Of a stretch of DNA of 64,000 bases, positions 1-14,000 are shown piece by piece (the stretch's first letter is position 1; every line of letters starts with the position of its first letter). Source of the stretch: Amphiura filiformis (taxonomy: Eukaryota; Echinodermata; Ophiuroidea; Amphilepidida; Amphiuridae); assembly GCF_039555335.1 (NCBI RefSeq), contig NC_092628.1, positions 67,101,292 through 67,165,291 of the forward strand, in the 5' to 3' direction. Made by a program: the position numbers and the translations under genes. Below the pieces are notes generated by a model, which saw only the letters and a list, made by a program, of their open reading frames with translations, was not told where the DNA came from and made no database searches.

Positions 1-395
1 TGAATAATGCAAAGTAAATTTTATTTTAATTTTTTAATAGGCTAACTAAACAATATTAGTTTTGAAAGTGAGTTTCATTATTTGTATTGGAAATCCCTAT
101 AATCAAATGGTCTATGCTATTTAACAGTATCGATCACCTTTTGACTAAGTTTTGTCAGCATTAATTCCAGGAGTAACCTATGTAATCCTATGGAACAAAC
201 CCTGATACAGATCATTTCATGATTGTTCAAAGTTACTGTATTTGGTTTAAAAGCACGCAGTATGGAAGTTCAAGTAGGATGATTGAACTAGGCATCTCAA
301 CAAGGAAAGTTGTGTGTGTGACCCAACAAAATGAATGTGTTTGATATCAAAGATACAAGTATCTTTGGTGATATTTAACAGATGTCCCTATAAAA
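1..395. other. No gene recognised
   Basis: AT-rich sequence without a convincing splice-bounded coding segment. It lies upstream of the first visible SUN exon and could be intron or 5' flank of that gene. Confidence 0.5.
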
Positions 396-737
396 GGGGG
401 GGGTGGGGTCACTCCCATTGTGGCCTGTACACCATCCGCGATAATCAACTTTTGAAAAGCACCCTAAACAAGGATTTAACCCTTGGTTAAAACGATACCC
501 TAAAGAGGTGTTTTCACACCCTAAACAGGGATTTTATTATTTGCATCATACCCTAAATTTCATTTCACAGATTAGCAATTGCAAAATATTTTTGCTACCC
601 TTTTTCCAATATTTCATGTTTTTGACACCCTAAACGCGTTATGCGCGTATCGTGGCTCCCCACGAAAAACTACCCTTTTTACGCGTTTTCATTATCGCGG
701 ATGGTGTACAGGCCACAATGGGAGTGACCCCCCCCCC
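396..737. mobile_element. MITE with ~47-bp terminal inverted repeats and internal ACCCTAAA motifs
   Basis: The left end (396-444) and right end (691-737) are inverted copies of each other. They share GTGGCCTGTACACCATCCGC and the flanking GGTCACTCCCATT, and both run into a G/C homopolymer at the outer edge. The 240-bp centre has no coding potential. It carries five spaced copies of ACCCTAAA, resembling scattered telomere-like words. It is a non-autonomous DNA transposon of unknown superfamily. The homopolymer edges hide any target duplication. Confidence 0.75.
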
Positions 738-1050
738 ATGAAAAGACCTGTAACAACCTCTTATGCTCTGAATAGCAGAAACAAACTGATGCCACTCAGG
801 GATGACATGTACTTGAATTTTGATCTCTGATCTTGATCTTTCATGACTGCAATCTTTATAAATCTTCATATGAAACCACTGCTTACCAATGCTCAAATAT
901 GCATGAAGAGAATGCTTCTCTGTGATCTCTGGTGATATTGGTATGGAATCGTATTTCCTTGTATGAAACTACTATATCAACAGGAAACAGCCAAGCTGTC
1001 ATGCCCACATTGAAAAATGACTTCCTGATCTTCAAAAACTGTTCACAACT

Positions 1051-1110
1051 TTCACTTCCACTCTCAATGTTGTCTTTGTTTTCACTTCCACTCTCAATGT
1101 TGTCTTTGGT
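1051..1110. repeat. 30-bp tandem duplication
   Basis: Two copies of a 30-bp unit beginning TTCACTTCCACTCTCAATGT lie head to tail at 1051-1080 and 1081-1110. They are nearly identical, so the duplication is recent. Confidence 0.85.
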
Positions 1111-1652
1111 TTATATGATAGGATAGATACTTTTATACCAGAAATATGCAGTGTGTATACATATTTTAAGTACTACCCCAGTAGCCCTACATCTCTTTGG
1201 TTATGAGCAGTGATTCTGATTTGAGGAGTGATATACAGTAGGTATTGTGGTTATTTACATTTTGAGCCTGAATTTTCTCAAGGAGGGGTACACAAGTATA
1301 TTTACAAAAAACAGCAATTTGATTTACAAAATGGGTAAAAACAAACCTGCTTTCAAAGTTTCAAGCTTCCCCCTTGTGCAAGTTATTTGCAAATAATGAC
1401 AAGGGGTCTACACTTTGTTCCTCATTTGTGTGGAACAAATTTCTGCATAAAAGCATAAAAATTATCACTAGAAATGGATTAGAGTTATTTCAGGTAAATT
1501 TCCAAAGTCTACATTTGGAATCAGAAATCGGCTTGCATGTTTTCAATTCTCTTATTACAGACCAACAGGTGGTGGTCGTCAAGTTGTGTGAAGGGTATTT
1601 GTGTCTTTGACCTGTTTGAGGCAACTTAATACTCTTCAGAAAATATGCACAG

Positions 1653-1866
1653 TCTGTCCACATAGAAGTACAAACCAAATCTGTGGCATCGGGGGTTGAT
1701 ACTTTGCATCACACGTGAACGCCAGGCGACGCGTAACGAGCGTGGTGCGCTCGGCAAGTACAAATTGCGCAGCAGTTGGCACGCCAAAGAAGCATTGCAC
1801 TGAATTTATTATTCTCATACCTCCAGTTTCCGAGGTCTATTTACTTTGTACTTCTATGTGGACAGA
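1653..1866. mobile_element. MITE with 22-bp inverted termini
   Basis: The left end TCTGTCCACATAGAAGTAC continues to AAA at 1674. Its perfect inverse occupies 1845-1866. The interior is unusually GC- and CpG-rich for this region. No clear target duplication was found. Confidence 0.7.
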
Positions 1867-2012
1867 TGTCTTCTTTCAGAAATAAATGTTTGTATTAACT
1901 ACCACATCAAGTGGTGTTTAGAAATCTCAGTAATGTTCAAAGACTTGGATAAAACATATTCCTTAACATATACCTGTCTAAATTTTTCCTTCTTTATTTT
2001 GTTTCATTGCAG

Positions 2013-5000
2013 ACCCAAGTTACGGTTCAACTCGCCAATCCAAACAGACAAGTGGTTAAGTGAAAGGTAAGCATACAGGTGTTCTCTCAAGCAGGATCTA
2101 TCATCTATCCAACCTACAACATACTGGCAGTCATCTGTATTTCATGGGCTTGAGGTCCAGGCATTATGGCCATTGTGAAACAGGAACAGGTTTTGCTTTT
2201 GAATTTTATGAAAATGATGCATCATTGAAAAAATAATTCAAAAGAAGTTCCTAAGCTAACTGGCTATAACAAAATATTATTTTTAAACCAAACATCAGGA
2301 TTGTGTACAATGTACATTGCAATGAGAAAACTAGGATCTAGGTTTGAGCTATTTTCACATTCTGATTACAAGCCGACGACGGATGTCGGCTTGTTCTGTC
2401 TCTTCTCAATTCTTCTTTCTTATTCTTTCTTTCTTCTTCTGGCAACCTCGTGACATTTTGCGTGAATTGCCACGTTTCGCCCTAGCTCTCTTATGCTTCG
2501 ACAGATTTCAACCATACTTGAGCCAAATGACCACTGGACTAGGCCAAACCTTCCATTTGACTTTGACCTTGCTGTGACCTTATAATGGTCCTTGCTTGAC
2601 CTTATAATGGTCAAAAGTGTGATTTCACAAAAAATGCTACTCCTTCCACAAATTTCATGCAATGATCATGTGACTCATGCATATGAATCAACATGTGGCA
2701 GTGCTTAAAACTTCCTAAAAGAATTGAGGTCAAAGGTCATTAAGGGGGTCATTTCCGGTCTGAAAGCTAAAAATATTCAAAAAATCACTGTCTTTACAAA
2801 ATATATAGCAGAGAGTAGCCATTAGCACACATGCATTGCTACTAGCCAGGGTCTTTAGGATGCCTACAGGTTTGGGGTCAAAGGTCATTAAGGGGTTACT
2901 TCCGGTCAAAAACCAAAAATGTTCAAAAAAATTTTATCTCAAAATGTAAACAGACCAGAATAATATAACCAACATACATGAATTGGTGTTCCCTGATGTA
3001 TGCATGGTATTTTTATTTTGGGGGTCAAAGGTCATTAAGGGGTCACTTCCTGTTTTTAGCTGAATAACTTCAAGAATTTTTATCTCAAGAACTGAACATG
3101 TTAGAATTTTTTAATTAAAATTGGAACAATGCATTTTGTCGGTGTACATAAGGTTTTTTTACATTGAGGTCAAAGGTCATTAAAGGGGTCAAAAGGTCAA
3201 TCAAACATTTTCAAAAAATCAAAATCGATGTATAAGTTCCGATTAAGCTGAAATTCACCAGGAATATTTCTTATGACATCCTAAGCACAGTGTAAGAGCA
3301 GTTGACCCCATCCGTAACCCAGGGGTCAAGTTATAGGGGTCAAATTGCGGCTTGTATTCAGCGTCTGTTGACTCTAGTTCCCTATCTCCCTTCTTTCACT
3401 TCAGACATACTTACACATTAACATCTTTCCCTATTTTATATCAGTTTCTGTAAGTTATCAGTCAAAGTAATATTTTTTTAAAGAAAGCAAAAACACAGGA
3501 AGGAAACCAACCCAAACTTCCAGGATGTTCCCCTTGTGCACATGGATGGACTGTGATATGACAGGAAAAGCAGGGCAGATTGAAAATGATTTGTTTATAA
3601 TTGTATGTTATCTACTACATGTATGTTTTAAGAATGTACATCAAGGTTTATAGCTTAATACACATTTTGATGGAGTGGGCTGGCTAAAATTCATCACTAC
3701 AATTCAAACGTTGGTCACAAAATAAGTGGTAAATTGAAGGAACATAAAAGTAGCCTACCACTGAACAGATGTAGGGACCTTTTCACACATGAAGAATTTG
3801 AAGCAGGCACAATTAATTATGTATTCATCCATGTACATGATGGTACTTTTAATCAAGATGCAAGTGACTCATTTTGTGCTTTCTTCAGCTGCACATTTTC
3901 AACAAATTAGCCACAACCTGCTAATACCACCATGATTAACATTGTGTTGAAGTGCATTGTCATTCTATACCAGGTAGTAAGCAACCCAGACATTGAATAA
4001 GAATTGAATACCTGGGATGAGTTGGGACAGTCCAAAATGCTGTGTCACTTTCCCTGTAGTTTGTAATGTAAGACAGAAGCAGTTATTTTGGGGGACAATT
4101 TTTAAATATCATGGGGGAGAGATGAAAAATGATCAACCAAGGAATCGGAATGTTGAATAAATTAAAGATTATCAATCTGGTAATCACAAGTCAGAATATA
4201 TATTATTCAAAGATTTGCATCTAAACCTCTGCATTTATTGATCAGTGGTACAGTAATGTATTCCTGATAACAATATCTGCATAATAATAGCTTATGGCAA
4301 GATTTGTTTTTTCAATCTACGTTATGTATTTTGAACCAATCCTATTCTTTTGCATGTACCCAGTGTAAATGTTTGTAATCAGTTTGCAGAAAGTCAAAAA
4401 TGACAAAAAACAAACAGATGTTCATTTTAATGCAAAATCTGTGTTCTTAATCAAGTTGTATCTTCTCATCATTTCATTTTCAGGGAAAAGACGGACTACA
4501 CTTATGCAAAAAGGTAAGATACCAGCTGTTCTAGTGCGTGAGTTGAATGGATATATAGTCAGAGGCAATTGAATTTGTGTAGCATGGAAACAACCCCATA
4601 GATAATAAATCCAAATTTTGATATCAATGCTGTCTTTATACAGGAAGATAATGTGATGTTAACAAAAAAATCCATAAAGACAATTGGTTGTATCCTATCA
4701 TGGATTCAACCATATAATATTAACATCACATACAAAACATACTATAATTGTATGCAACTTCAGTTGTCAAAATGAAAGTTTTCAAGAAAATCATTGATTC
4801 TTATAATTGAATCAACTTTCACAAAATAATTTCTTTTATTGCAGGATATTATGTTCATTTTCTGTTAGTTTTAGAAATTCATACGTATTACAACTAATCT
4901 CTGTTAGATATTTGCGATCTGAAAGTGTACTTGATGTATGGGGACATAAGGGAACATACCAGAAGTTAGATGATGTCCTATAAATGAAAATCCTTCCATT

Positions 5001-8000
5001 AGGGGGATGGGGTCAAAAAGTCTGATTACGTTTGTAAAAAAATAGTTAAAACATATTTCAACATACCACACTTACGTTTCAGTGAGAGTGGGAGGGGGTC
5101 AGCCTGTTAATGAAAGCACTTTCATTTGTCTAAGTGTCCCTTCCATGGTCATAATATAAAGATGGCAGAGTGCACACTCCCCTGTTCAAATGAATTGATT
5201 TTTGTGCTCAATTTCCTTTCCAGTGCCAGTTATTCATCAGTAGTAGCCAGACTCAAAAGTCTAGAAGAGCTCGCCATCTCTTACATCACACCTATCCTCT
5301 CAAGAAGGGGACGTGAGCCTGTCATGCGACCAGATGACGTACCTGTTGCACCTACTAGAACACCAAGAAGACAACGCAGCAACCTGGCTACTCCGGGATC
5401 CACACGACGTAGTGCCCGCATTGCGGCACGGGGCAGACGGGGGTTGACATACTCAGAGAGAGATGAAGATGAAACATACACAACACATGTGACGAAAACC
5501 ATGAGCAGTACCACAGAATACAGTTTGTTAGGTACAAGTAGAGATGTGCATGCTGATGACTCCCCAAGAAGTAGTTTGAGCAATGGCACAGACACGTCCA
5601 GATCTTGGCAGTCAAGGAATCAGTCTGATTCTGTGACTGAACAAAGAACTCTTACAAACAGACTGCATGTAAACAATAGAAATCGATATATTAATCATTT
5701 GTATGGTGAGTGCATGATCAATGTGTGTGCGTGTTTACATGTATGTTTAAATGTGTGATTGTTTGTATGTGCATGTGTGTTTGTTTGTTTGTTTGTTTGT
5801 TTCTCTGTTTGTTTATGTGCATGTTGGTAAATTAATTTTTTAGTAAAGTGACGTGTTCAAAACTTTTGTTTAGTAAATTGCGTTATGATAATTTTGCATT
5901 GTACTAGGTTTTATTTTGACATAATTTGTTGTTGTAAACAAAGTTCCATGCATGAATAGCATACATGTGCAACATGTGTTTATTTGCCTGGTTGATGTGT
6001 TCCATAATTTATATGCAAAATTAAAAGAATCAAAGGACATATACATGTATACTTTCAATGATCAGGGAAAGGTTCAAATTGTGATTAATTTAATCTGGTC
6101 AACCAGAAAACTCACTTTTTGGTTAGATGGAATCACAGACACTGTGACCAAAACCTTGGGTGGGAGGATGACCTAGGGGTTGTCTGAGGTCGTAACATCA
6201 TAGGTTCCATCTATTCAAACAGTGAGCAATTACATTGTCATTTAAATGAAAATTATCAAAAACCTTAAAAACAGATATTCCTTCATAAAAAATAGCATGA
6301 TTGTACACAAAAGATATTTCACTGAGATATTTTGACCCTAAGATTTTGCAACTTTTTGACATTTTGTTTGTTTGCTTTGTAGGCTTAGATGAAGATGATT
6401 ATGGAGAGTATTCAGGTGAGTCAATAATAACTACAAGTATTAGTTTGAACATGATAAAGATGAAAAATATTTAAATATATATTTTAGCACAAACTAGGCG
6501 AGATCCGGAAATTGCCCGGTTTCATTTCTCTGTGTGATAAGGTAATACAGGCTGATTATGTGCACTACTTTGCATGAACCAATTTGAATATCAGTATTTT
6601 TAAGGGAAATAGTTTTCGTGCTAGTCAATTTTAATCAAATTTGAAAGTAAAAGGATGCACATACATGTTACTTGATGCATTTGATGTAGGTATAAAAAGC
6701 AGAATAAGCACTGCTTTTATGTGTACGCTTAAATGTGTTTCAGATCATAATTGTGTGATGCGATCAAGCTAAATGAGTTGTTTCTCAAGCAAAATCAAAA
6801 GTTTTAAATTTCATTGTATGTGCCATTTTCAGAGCTCTATTTGCATGACGACTCCATCACGATTAGACTTGAGATTCTAAAGTTATGGTCAATTAAGTAT
6901 TGCTCAAAACAATAAAATAAGCCATTGGCTTTATTTCAATATCAATATTAGTGTCAAACAACTCATTTCGCTTGATCACATCACATTATGGTCATGAGGT
7001 GCCTTGCAATTCATTCAATCCAATTTTAGTTTAGTTTATTCTTTCTTTATTGAGGGTAACAACTTCAGTGACCAGCACTGCTTTCCAAGCAGGCCCTCAG
7101 TCAATACAAAACATAATATAATAATAGTACACAAAAGTGATACAATATAAGATATACAAAAAATGCAATCACAATTATGAATTCATAGACTATACACATT
7201 TTAACATGAAATGAGAACATTTGTTTTGAATTGTCTCAAAGACATATTTTCCATATCAGTTCGAATCACTGGTGATAAACTGTTCCAAATATGAGCAGCT
7301 CTGACGTGAAATGTACGTAATCCAGAATTAGTGTTGTATTTTGGAACAATCAATGTATTAGATGAATGATTTCTGGTTACATGAGAATGAGTATTATGAA
7401 CAAATTCAAACTGAGATGATAAATATGAAGGACTAAGATTTCTTAAACATTTAAATGTAAGAATAAGCATATGATTTTTCCATCTGTCACTTAGTTTGAT
7501 CCACCCTAGTGAGTTTAATGCTTGAGCTGAGTTCAGATAATTGCAGCTAGCTATACTGTTTATGTATGAGTTCTCTCAATTACAATCATTATTTGATAGC
7601 AAGTAGCATCAAGGAGAGCTGTATATTTTGTAGAACTAGTCATTTATAGTTTAATAGGCTAAATGAACCTGCAAACCCCAATTTACAATCTCAAGTCCAG
7701 TCAATCTTGCCCATTCTCTAATTTTTGAAGCAACAATAGAACATAGTAACTTCCATATGTAACCAAGTTAACCCACATTTTTACATCTATTTTCCTTTTT
7801 TGTATACAGATGATGAGTCTAGTCTTGCTACAGCACGAGATACGGCCAGTCTTACCACCACCACATCCTCCTGGGAGACCCATTATTGTGATGATGAGTC
7901 CTCATCCACATTATCATCCACCATCTCAACTCTGTCCAAGTCAGCTATTATGTATCCATTGACTGTCTTATACTACCTGACAACAACGCTTCTTACAGTT

Positions 8001-11000
8001 GTTTCCTATGTTATGTTTGCACCAGTAGCAGTGGTATTAAGAGCTGGACAGAAATCATCTGGTGTTAGCTCTGTATTTCATTCCATTTGTAAGTATTTCA
8101 TTTAACATTTGAGGTTTCAAACCACCGAGTTGTTGAAAGCTCTCATTGGGACTGAAGGTGATTTGAATTAATATCCCAAGACAGTATGCTGCTCTCATTT
8201 GTGACATCTGTAAGCATACTGCAAGAACCATTCTCAGTTTAAACCAACAAAAGCAAAAATGAAACATTTTTATGCTGTTTTTATTCAATAGTTAATGATG
8301 TCATGACTAGAGTAGGACACCATCGTCTTTGAAATAAAATTGAATATTCTTAGGTATTCTGAGAACGTTATTCACAAACATCTTTTCTAAAACTTGATGT
8401 TCAGTTTTAAAATTGGATTTGAATTGCCACAACCTTTATATATAACACTAATTCTTACCATCAGCATGTGGCTACTGAGTAGATTTTTGAATGAAAACAA
8501 CTGTTAAATAATAACTGGTACATAAGTAAACAAAACATGTGTGAACTATTTGCAAAAGGTATGACATGTGGACAAATGAAATATTTATCTTCAGCCATCA
8601 ATCCTTCAGTCTACTTGACTTTTGACCCCCTTTCAAATGATTTGAAAGCAGTTATACTGCTAAAAGTTCAAATAAGAGTGATTAATTTTATCATTCATTA
8701 ATATATTTGTAAACATTGAAGCTTGGTATTAACATGATTGGCATTAACTGAGAGCTTGTAGGATTGATAGACACCAGCTACAATCCAGGAAAAAAAATAG
8801 TTGGCACACTTGCACTAAACAATTGAAATGTGTGCCCTATCAAAATTGAGAGGCGAGTGAAACATACATGCAATATTATGTGAAGTACAGACTCTCCCCT
8901 ATATCTCATCCTTCCCCACTCCCCATCTTTAAATGTTGGAGGGTCTCACGGCCTGTTGACATCATGGCTTGGTCCAACATTGAATTGGGGAGCGGGGGCA
9001 GAGATAAACCAAAGGACAGGCAAAGTGTGCCAACCTTTTTTACTTGGATTGTAGATACCTATGACTGGTAAGAATTATTAAGAAGGAGACTATTAGTAGA
9101 ACTAATTAACTGTTCACAATATGTAGACATTTGGACCTGGTTCATAGCTTAACTGACATCCTCAGACTAAACAGAGTGGTCTTGTGCTTTTCAAAGAAGT
9201 TAGTACCTGCTTACTCAGCTTGGACAATCCAAGGAAATTGAGTCAGTTCTGTATAAGCCAAATGTTAAGGCAATATATCTTTATGTATTCTGGAATTGCA
9301 AATAATTCATCCTGTGTAGTGGAAACATGGTCCACTTATTGTGACACATGTTAATATTTACTTATGCAGGGGAGGAACAACATATTTATTGAGTTTTAAT
9401 TGTCAAAGCAGAAACAATCTACCTTTTGTACTTCAATGCTGCAAGCTTCCTAGCTAGCTCAGTTGTGAAAGCACTGCTCAGGAATATTAAAGATCCTAGG
9501 TTCACTGTCCAGGAGCTTCTGATTTTTGTTTCCTTGACCACCTTGAGGGCTCGAATAATTTTTGATAAAACAAAATGTTAGCATTACCTTCATTTTTGCA
9601 TTCACTAAAATATGATAAGTTAAACCCTATCCCTGATAAGTCTTAATCCTAATTGTAACCTTTAATCAATGACATTAGACAACTGGTGTTGAAGATGTAC
9701 ATGAAGGCTGAACTAAGTGTCGGGCTTCATTTTAAATGCTTGCTGCTCCACAATTTTGTTCCAAAAATTTCCAAGGGTTCATATGTTATGATGACAGATG
9801 CTCAGACCTTCCTTGTTCATTATTGTTTTGGAAATGACTACATAATGACTTGATGCAGGAAAGTGACCTCTACCTTCTACGTATTCTAAGAGTAACTTGT
9901 ATAATCCTCTCTTTTTATTTCTGCAGATTCCATGTTCTCAAGATGTATCCATTATATGGGTATGGTTCTGTACAATTTTCTTACCTCCATACTTCTGTGG
10001 GATGTATGGGCTCTCACAAGAATCAGGTAAGAATTCTCTGTGTGTTTCTTTGAAGAACTTATTTCAAACTTCAGTTTATTCTTTCAAATGATATTTCCCA
10101 AGTATTTTTATAGATTTTTACATAAATTTACCTTACTCATTTGAATGCATGTCATTTGTAGATAATCTGAGAATATGAAAAGAGACTTGCATGTTTGAAT
10201 GCATTGGGAGGAAAGTACAATGTACACAGATGCTACTTTTCAGGAAATTTCCTGATTTCAGGAAATTTTGAAGAAAATTGATAAATTTTAGGAATTTTTT
10301 GCTCTACCATTCCTGTGCAGAAAGACAGGGAAAAGTGCATTTTCAGGATATGGTATATGGTATGTGGTGTTGTAAAATCCAAACAAGAAACTTGACCATG
10401 AATACCCCCAGCGTACAAACCAACTTCTTAATCCTCTGGGAAATGTCTACACATAACGTATCACTTCTTTATCTGTTTGGTATTGCATGATACTGATATG
10501 CTATGTATCTGTTGGTTTTAATTTCCAAATCGGTTAATATTTGCATTTACAGGGAATTATTCCTGGGCTTTCTTGGCATTGGATATGCTGCTAGTTCATC
10601 GGCATTTGCATCGGCCAGTACAACAACAGTCATATCGAGTCAGCAAGGTTAGAGAAGGAGAGAAGACGGCGAGGATGTTGCTTGTGCTTGTTGTTCCTTC
10701 TACTCCTACCTTTTTGTAAGTTGATGTTCACATGTAATGAAATACATAGAATGACACAACATTAGTTTAATACAGTTTGTAAAGTAATCTTCTTAATGCG
10801 ACATTATTAGATTGCCATATTCAAATGATCTTAATTCCACATACTAACTGTAAAGGTATCCTTGAATAAACTTTTGATTTTCTTTAGCTTTTACCTGTGT
10901 TGTAGTCCAGTGGCGTAGCATGGGGCATCATATTCATCATATTGAGGGGGGCACCGACCATGATTGGGGGGCACCGGGTCTGATGAGGGGCACAAGCTGT

Positions 11001-14000
11001 TTTTGGCAACTTTCCTATAGGATTTTCTAAATTTTAAAACCCCATCCCACCCCCATGCCCCTATGACGCTACGCCACTGTTGTAGTCAGTACAGGGCAAG
11101 CTACTTTAAGTACATTATTGTTTTGCAAACCTAATCTTACCCCATTTTCCCACATGGAGTAGAGCACCAAGGTTTGTAATCTATAAAACAATTGATCATT
11201 AGGTGATTTTATGTCATATATACTTCCAATTCCCAATTTTAGTCATTTGTAACCATGGTGTAACCATCTTTTATTGCACTTCCTAATAACTATTTGTATG
11301 GTTTTGTTTTCAGTATTCTATCTACTGATGGGGGCAGCCCCTATTCTTCTTGCAGCGCTTTCAAAAAACGAAACTAAGGTATGTTTTATGTCTCAAGATT
11401 CTCATCATCTTATACCACATAAAGTCAATGTCAATTCCTTGTGAAGAGTACACTCTTACTGCTCAGTATGAAAATAAAATGTACTTCTCATGCTTGTTTC
11501 AAAAAGGATGAAGGGATGTGAAAAAGTAATGTGAATATTGAAAAGGGCAGAAGAGGTGGATACTGGAGGCATTGTGTGATGCAATATTATTAGTTAATCC
11601 CGATTGTTCACAAAATGCAAAAAATATGTTTTTACCTGATCATATTGGTGAGACATTTCTGGAGTAGTTCGTTTGACGGGCTCAAAGTGACCTGATTTTA
11701 ATGTAGTGTTTCTGTTACTATTTTCCATCAGGTCGAGGAGACTTTCGATGAGTCGGCCTTCTTTGCAGCTTCTGGTTGCATTAAATGTCTCAGGAAAGAA
11801 GAATTAATGCTACTCATAGGTGGTGTAGTAAAAGACGAAATGGCTAGCTTACAGTCTCAAATAGACACACAGAATCAGAGAATACTTATGGTAAGCATTT
11901 ACACTGCTTTTAAAATGTCATATTATTGTAAAAAAATATTAAAAGGTTTAATTCATCATCAGTAGGTGACCACAAGTTTCCTCTAACCACTGTAATCTTG
12001 GTTTAATGATGTAATTTGGTCTACTTCCAGTTTGCAGTTTAAAACATCCCCCAAAGGTACTCAATATTCTGTAGTATGATGTACCATATTCGCTCCATTA
12101 ACCGCCCATGCCCCTATAAGCACCCACCCAGTGACTTTACAACAAGTTAACTGTGATATTAATTTATTATCTGCCCATGCAAATATGATTCATGGTCTGA
12201 AACAAATTGTTGGCCTAAACAATGTAAAAATAAGCGCCCACCCAAAATGACTTTGTTAAGCACCCTGGCCGGTTAATGGAACAAATACAGTGCCTGTCAT
12301 TCTAGGCATACTCTTTCCATGTGCCAAATTAAGTACACAATATTGGCATTCAAGTGTGTGTCTAACAGCATTTTAAGCTGACAGGATCTAACTTGGATGA
12401 CAAGATGAACTATACTGGTTTGGTTTTAGATGAGTGCATCTGGAAACTGGTGCATCCATTTGATGAGCAACATAATCTGGTGACATCACTTTGCTTGAAA
12501 CAACTGTGTTTGAGAAAATCCCACTGACTCTTGCTAATAGCAATCTTAAAAGATATTAATAGAACTTATTAAAACAGATCTGTGTAATCTTAATGTTTTT
12601 ATACTCAAAATTCAATATTATTTTCACCACTTCAGTTGCAGCAAACAAGAACACAGCAAGAAGCTGACATCCAGACACTAACAGATCAGCTAGCAATGGT
12701 CCTAGCTCAGAAAGATTCCCCAAGTAAAGAAACACTAGTGTTCATCAACTCACTAGAAACACAGCTCACATCACTCAGAGGGGAACTTCGCAATGTCCAG
12801 ATGACTCAAGCACAAGAAGACAAAGATTCTGACAAAGACATGGTTGGAATTGCAGCACTCGGTCTGCTAAGAACTGATGTTGAAAGCATGGAAGATGCTC
12901 TTGCTGCACTGAAGTCAGAGTTGAAGCATCTCCATAGTGTGTATCATAGTGATGTCTATAGATTGCAAGGTCAAGATAGACACTTACATGGAGACATCGG
13001 TATCATTGGAGGTAGACTTTCTGCATTGGAAAACAGGGTATCAAGTGATGCAAATGGAATGGATAGAAGACTTGGGCAGTTGCAGCAAGCTGTGCAAGGG
13101 TTTGCGAGCGAACATATTGATGATCGTTCTCAACTAACTTTGATAGCTGCATGAGATTGGAGTTGTGGAGAGCAATATGACAGCAGCCAGAAATGAACTC
13201 AGGGAGCTTAGAGCTGAATTAGCAGCTGCTTTGGTGTCTGCGGATAAACTCAAAGAACTAGAAGATAAAATGGCTTTAAATGCCGATGTACAAGTGCTGA
13301 AAACGCAAGTTACGGAAATGCAGTCAGTACACACTGACGGTGCGAAATCAATACGCAATTTGGAATCTAGTTATCAAACTTTACTTACCTCTGTCACACA
13401 CATACAGAATGAGATTACCCAGTTGCAAGAAAATGTGCAAGACATTGAGGCAAACAAATACGGTGCTACTTTATTGTCTCTCGAAAAACTCCAAAAGAGA
13501 CTCTCAGATTTGGAGAGGAACTCACAAGATCTTCTTGTCAGTATGCAACAGCTGCAAGACTTGTCGGGTGGCAAAGTTGATGCTGAGGTTGTTGATCCAC
13601 TTCAGAACAGTGTAGCAGAACTAGAATCTAAATTGAATCATTTGAGAATTGAACTTCAGAAACTTGCAGATCAAGTAGCAGGATTTATAAGTAGAATTGA
13701 TAGTGTCCAGAGCAACCAAGAACAAAGTGATACTAGTACTGTTGCCATGTTTGGCACATTTAAAGATGACATCACCAAATTGCAAGAGAATTCCAACAAT
13801 TTTGTCCACGCTAGTACTCATGAGTCAGACTTGAATGAAGTGAAAACTGAAGTCCAGAAATCTAACAATAAATTAAGCTCAGATATCAGTGGAGTGAGAA
13901 CTGATTTGCATAGCTTAGAAGTTGTGGAGGGTAGTAGCAAACTTGTTGGAGATGTTACGAAACTGCAGGCTGTATTAGAATCTGTACGTACGCAACTACA

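Noticed and set aside
461-640. Interstitial telomere repeat
   Set aside because: The ACCCTAAA words are separated by unrelated sequence, are not tandem, and lie between MITE ends.
1374-1610. 78-codon open frame as an upstream SUN exon
   Set aside because: No clear acceptor and no similarity to SUN N termini; phase into 2013 could not be shown.
10648-10722. Extension of the SUN exon to a second donor near 10,722 (hydrophobic reading)
   Set aside because: The in-frame reading meets TAG right after 10,647, whereas the GTTAGA donor at 10,648 joins the next exon in phase.
13037-13146. A ~110-bp intron to explain the SUN frame change
   Set aside because: The segment itself encodes a good coiled coil in the upstream frame, and the donor is weak; a single-base slip is simpler.
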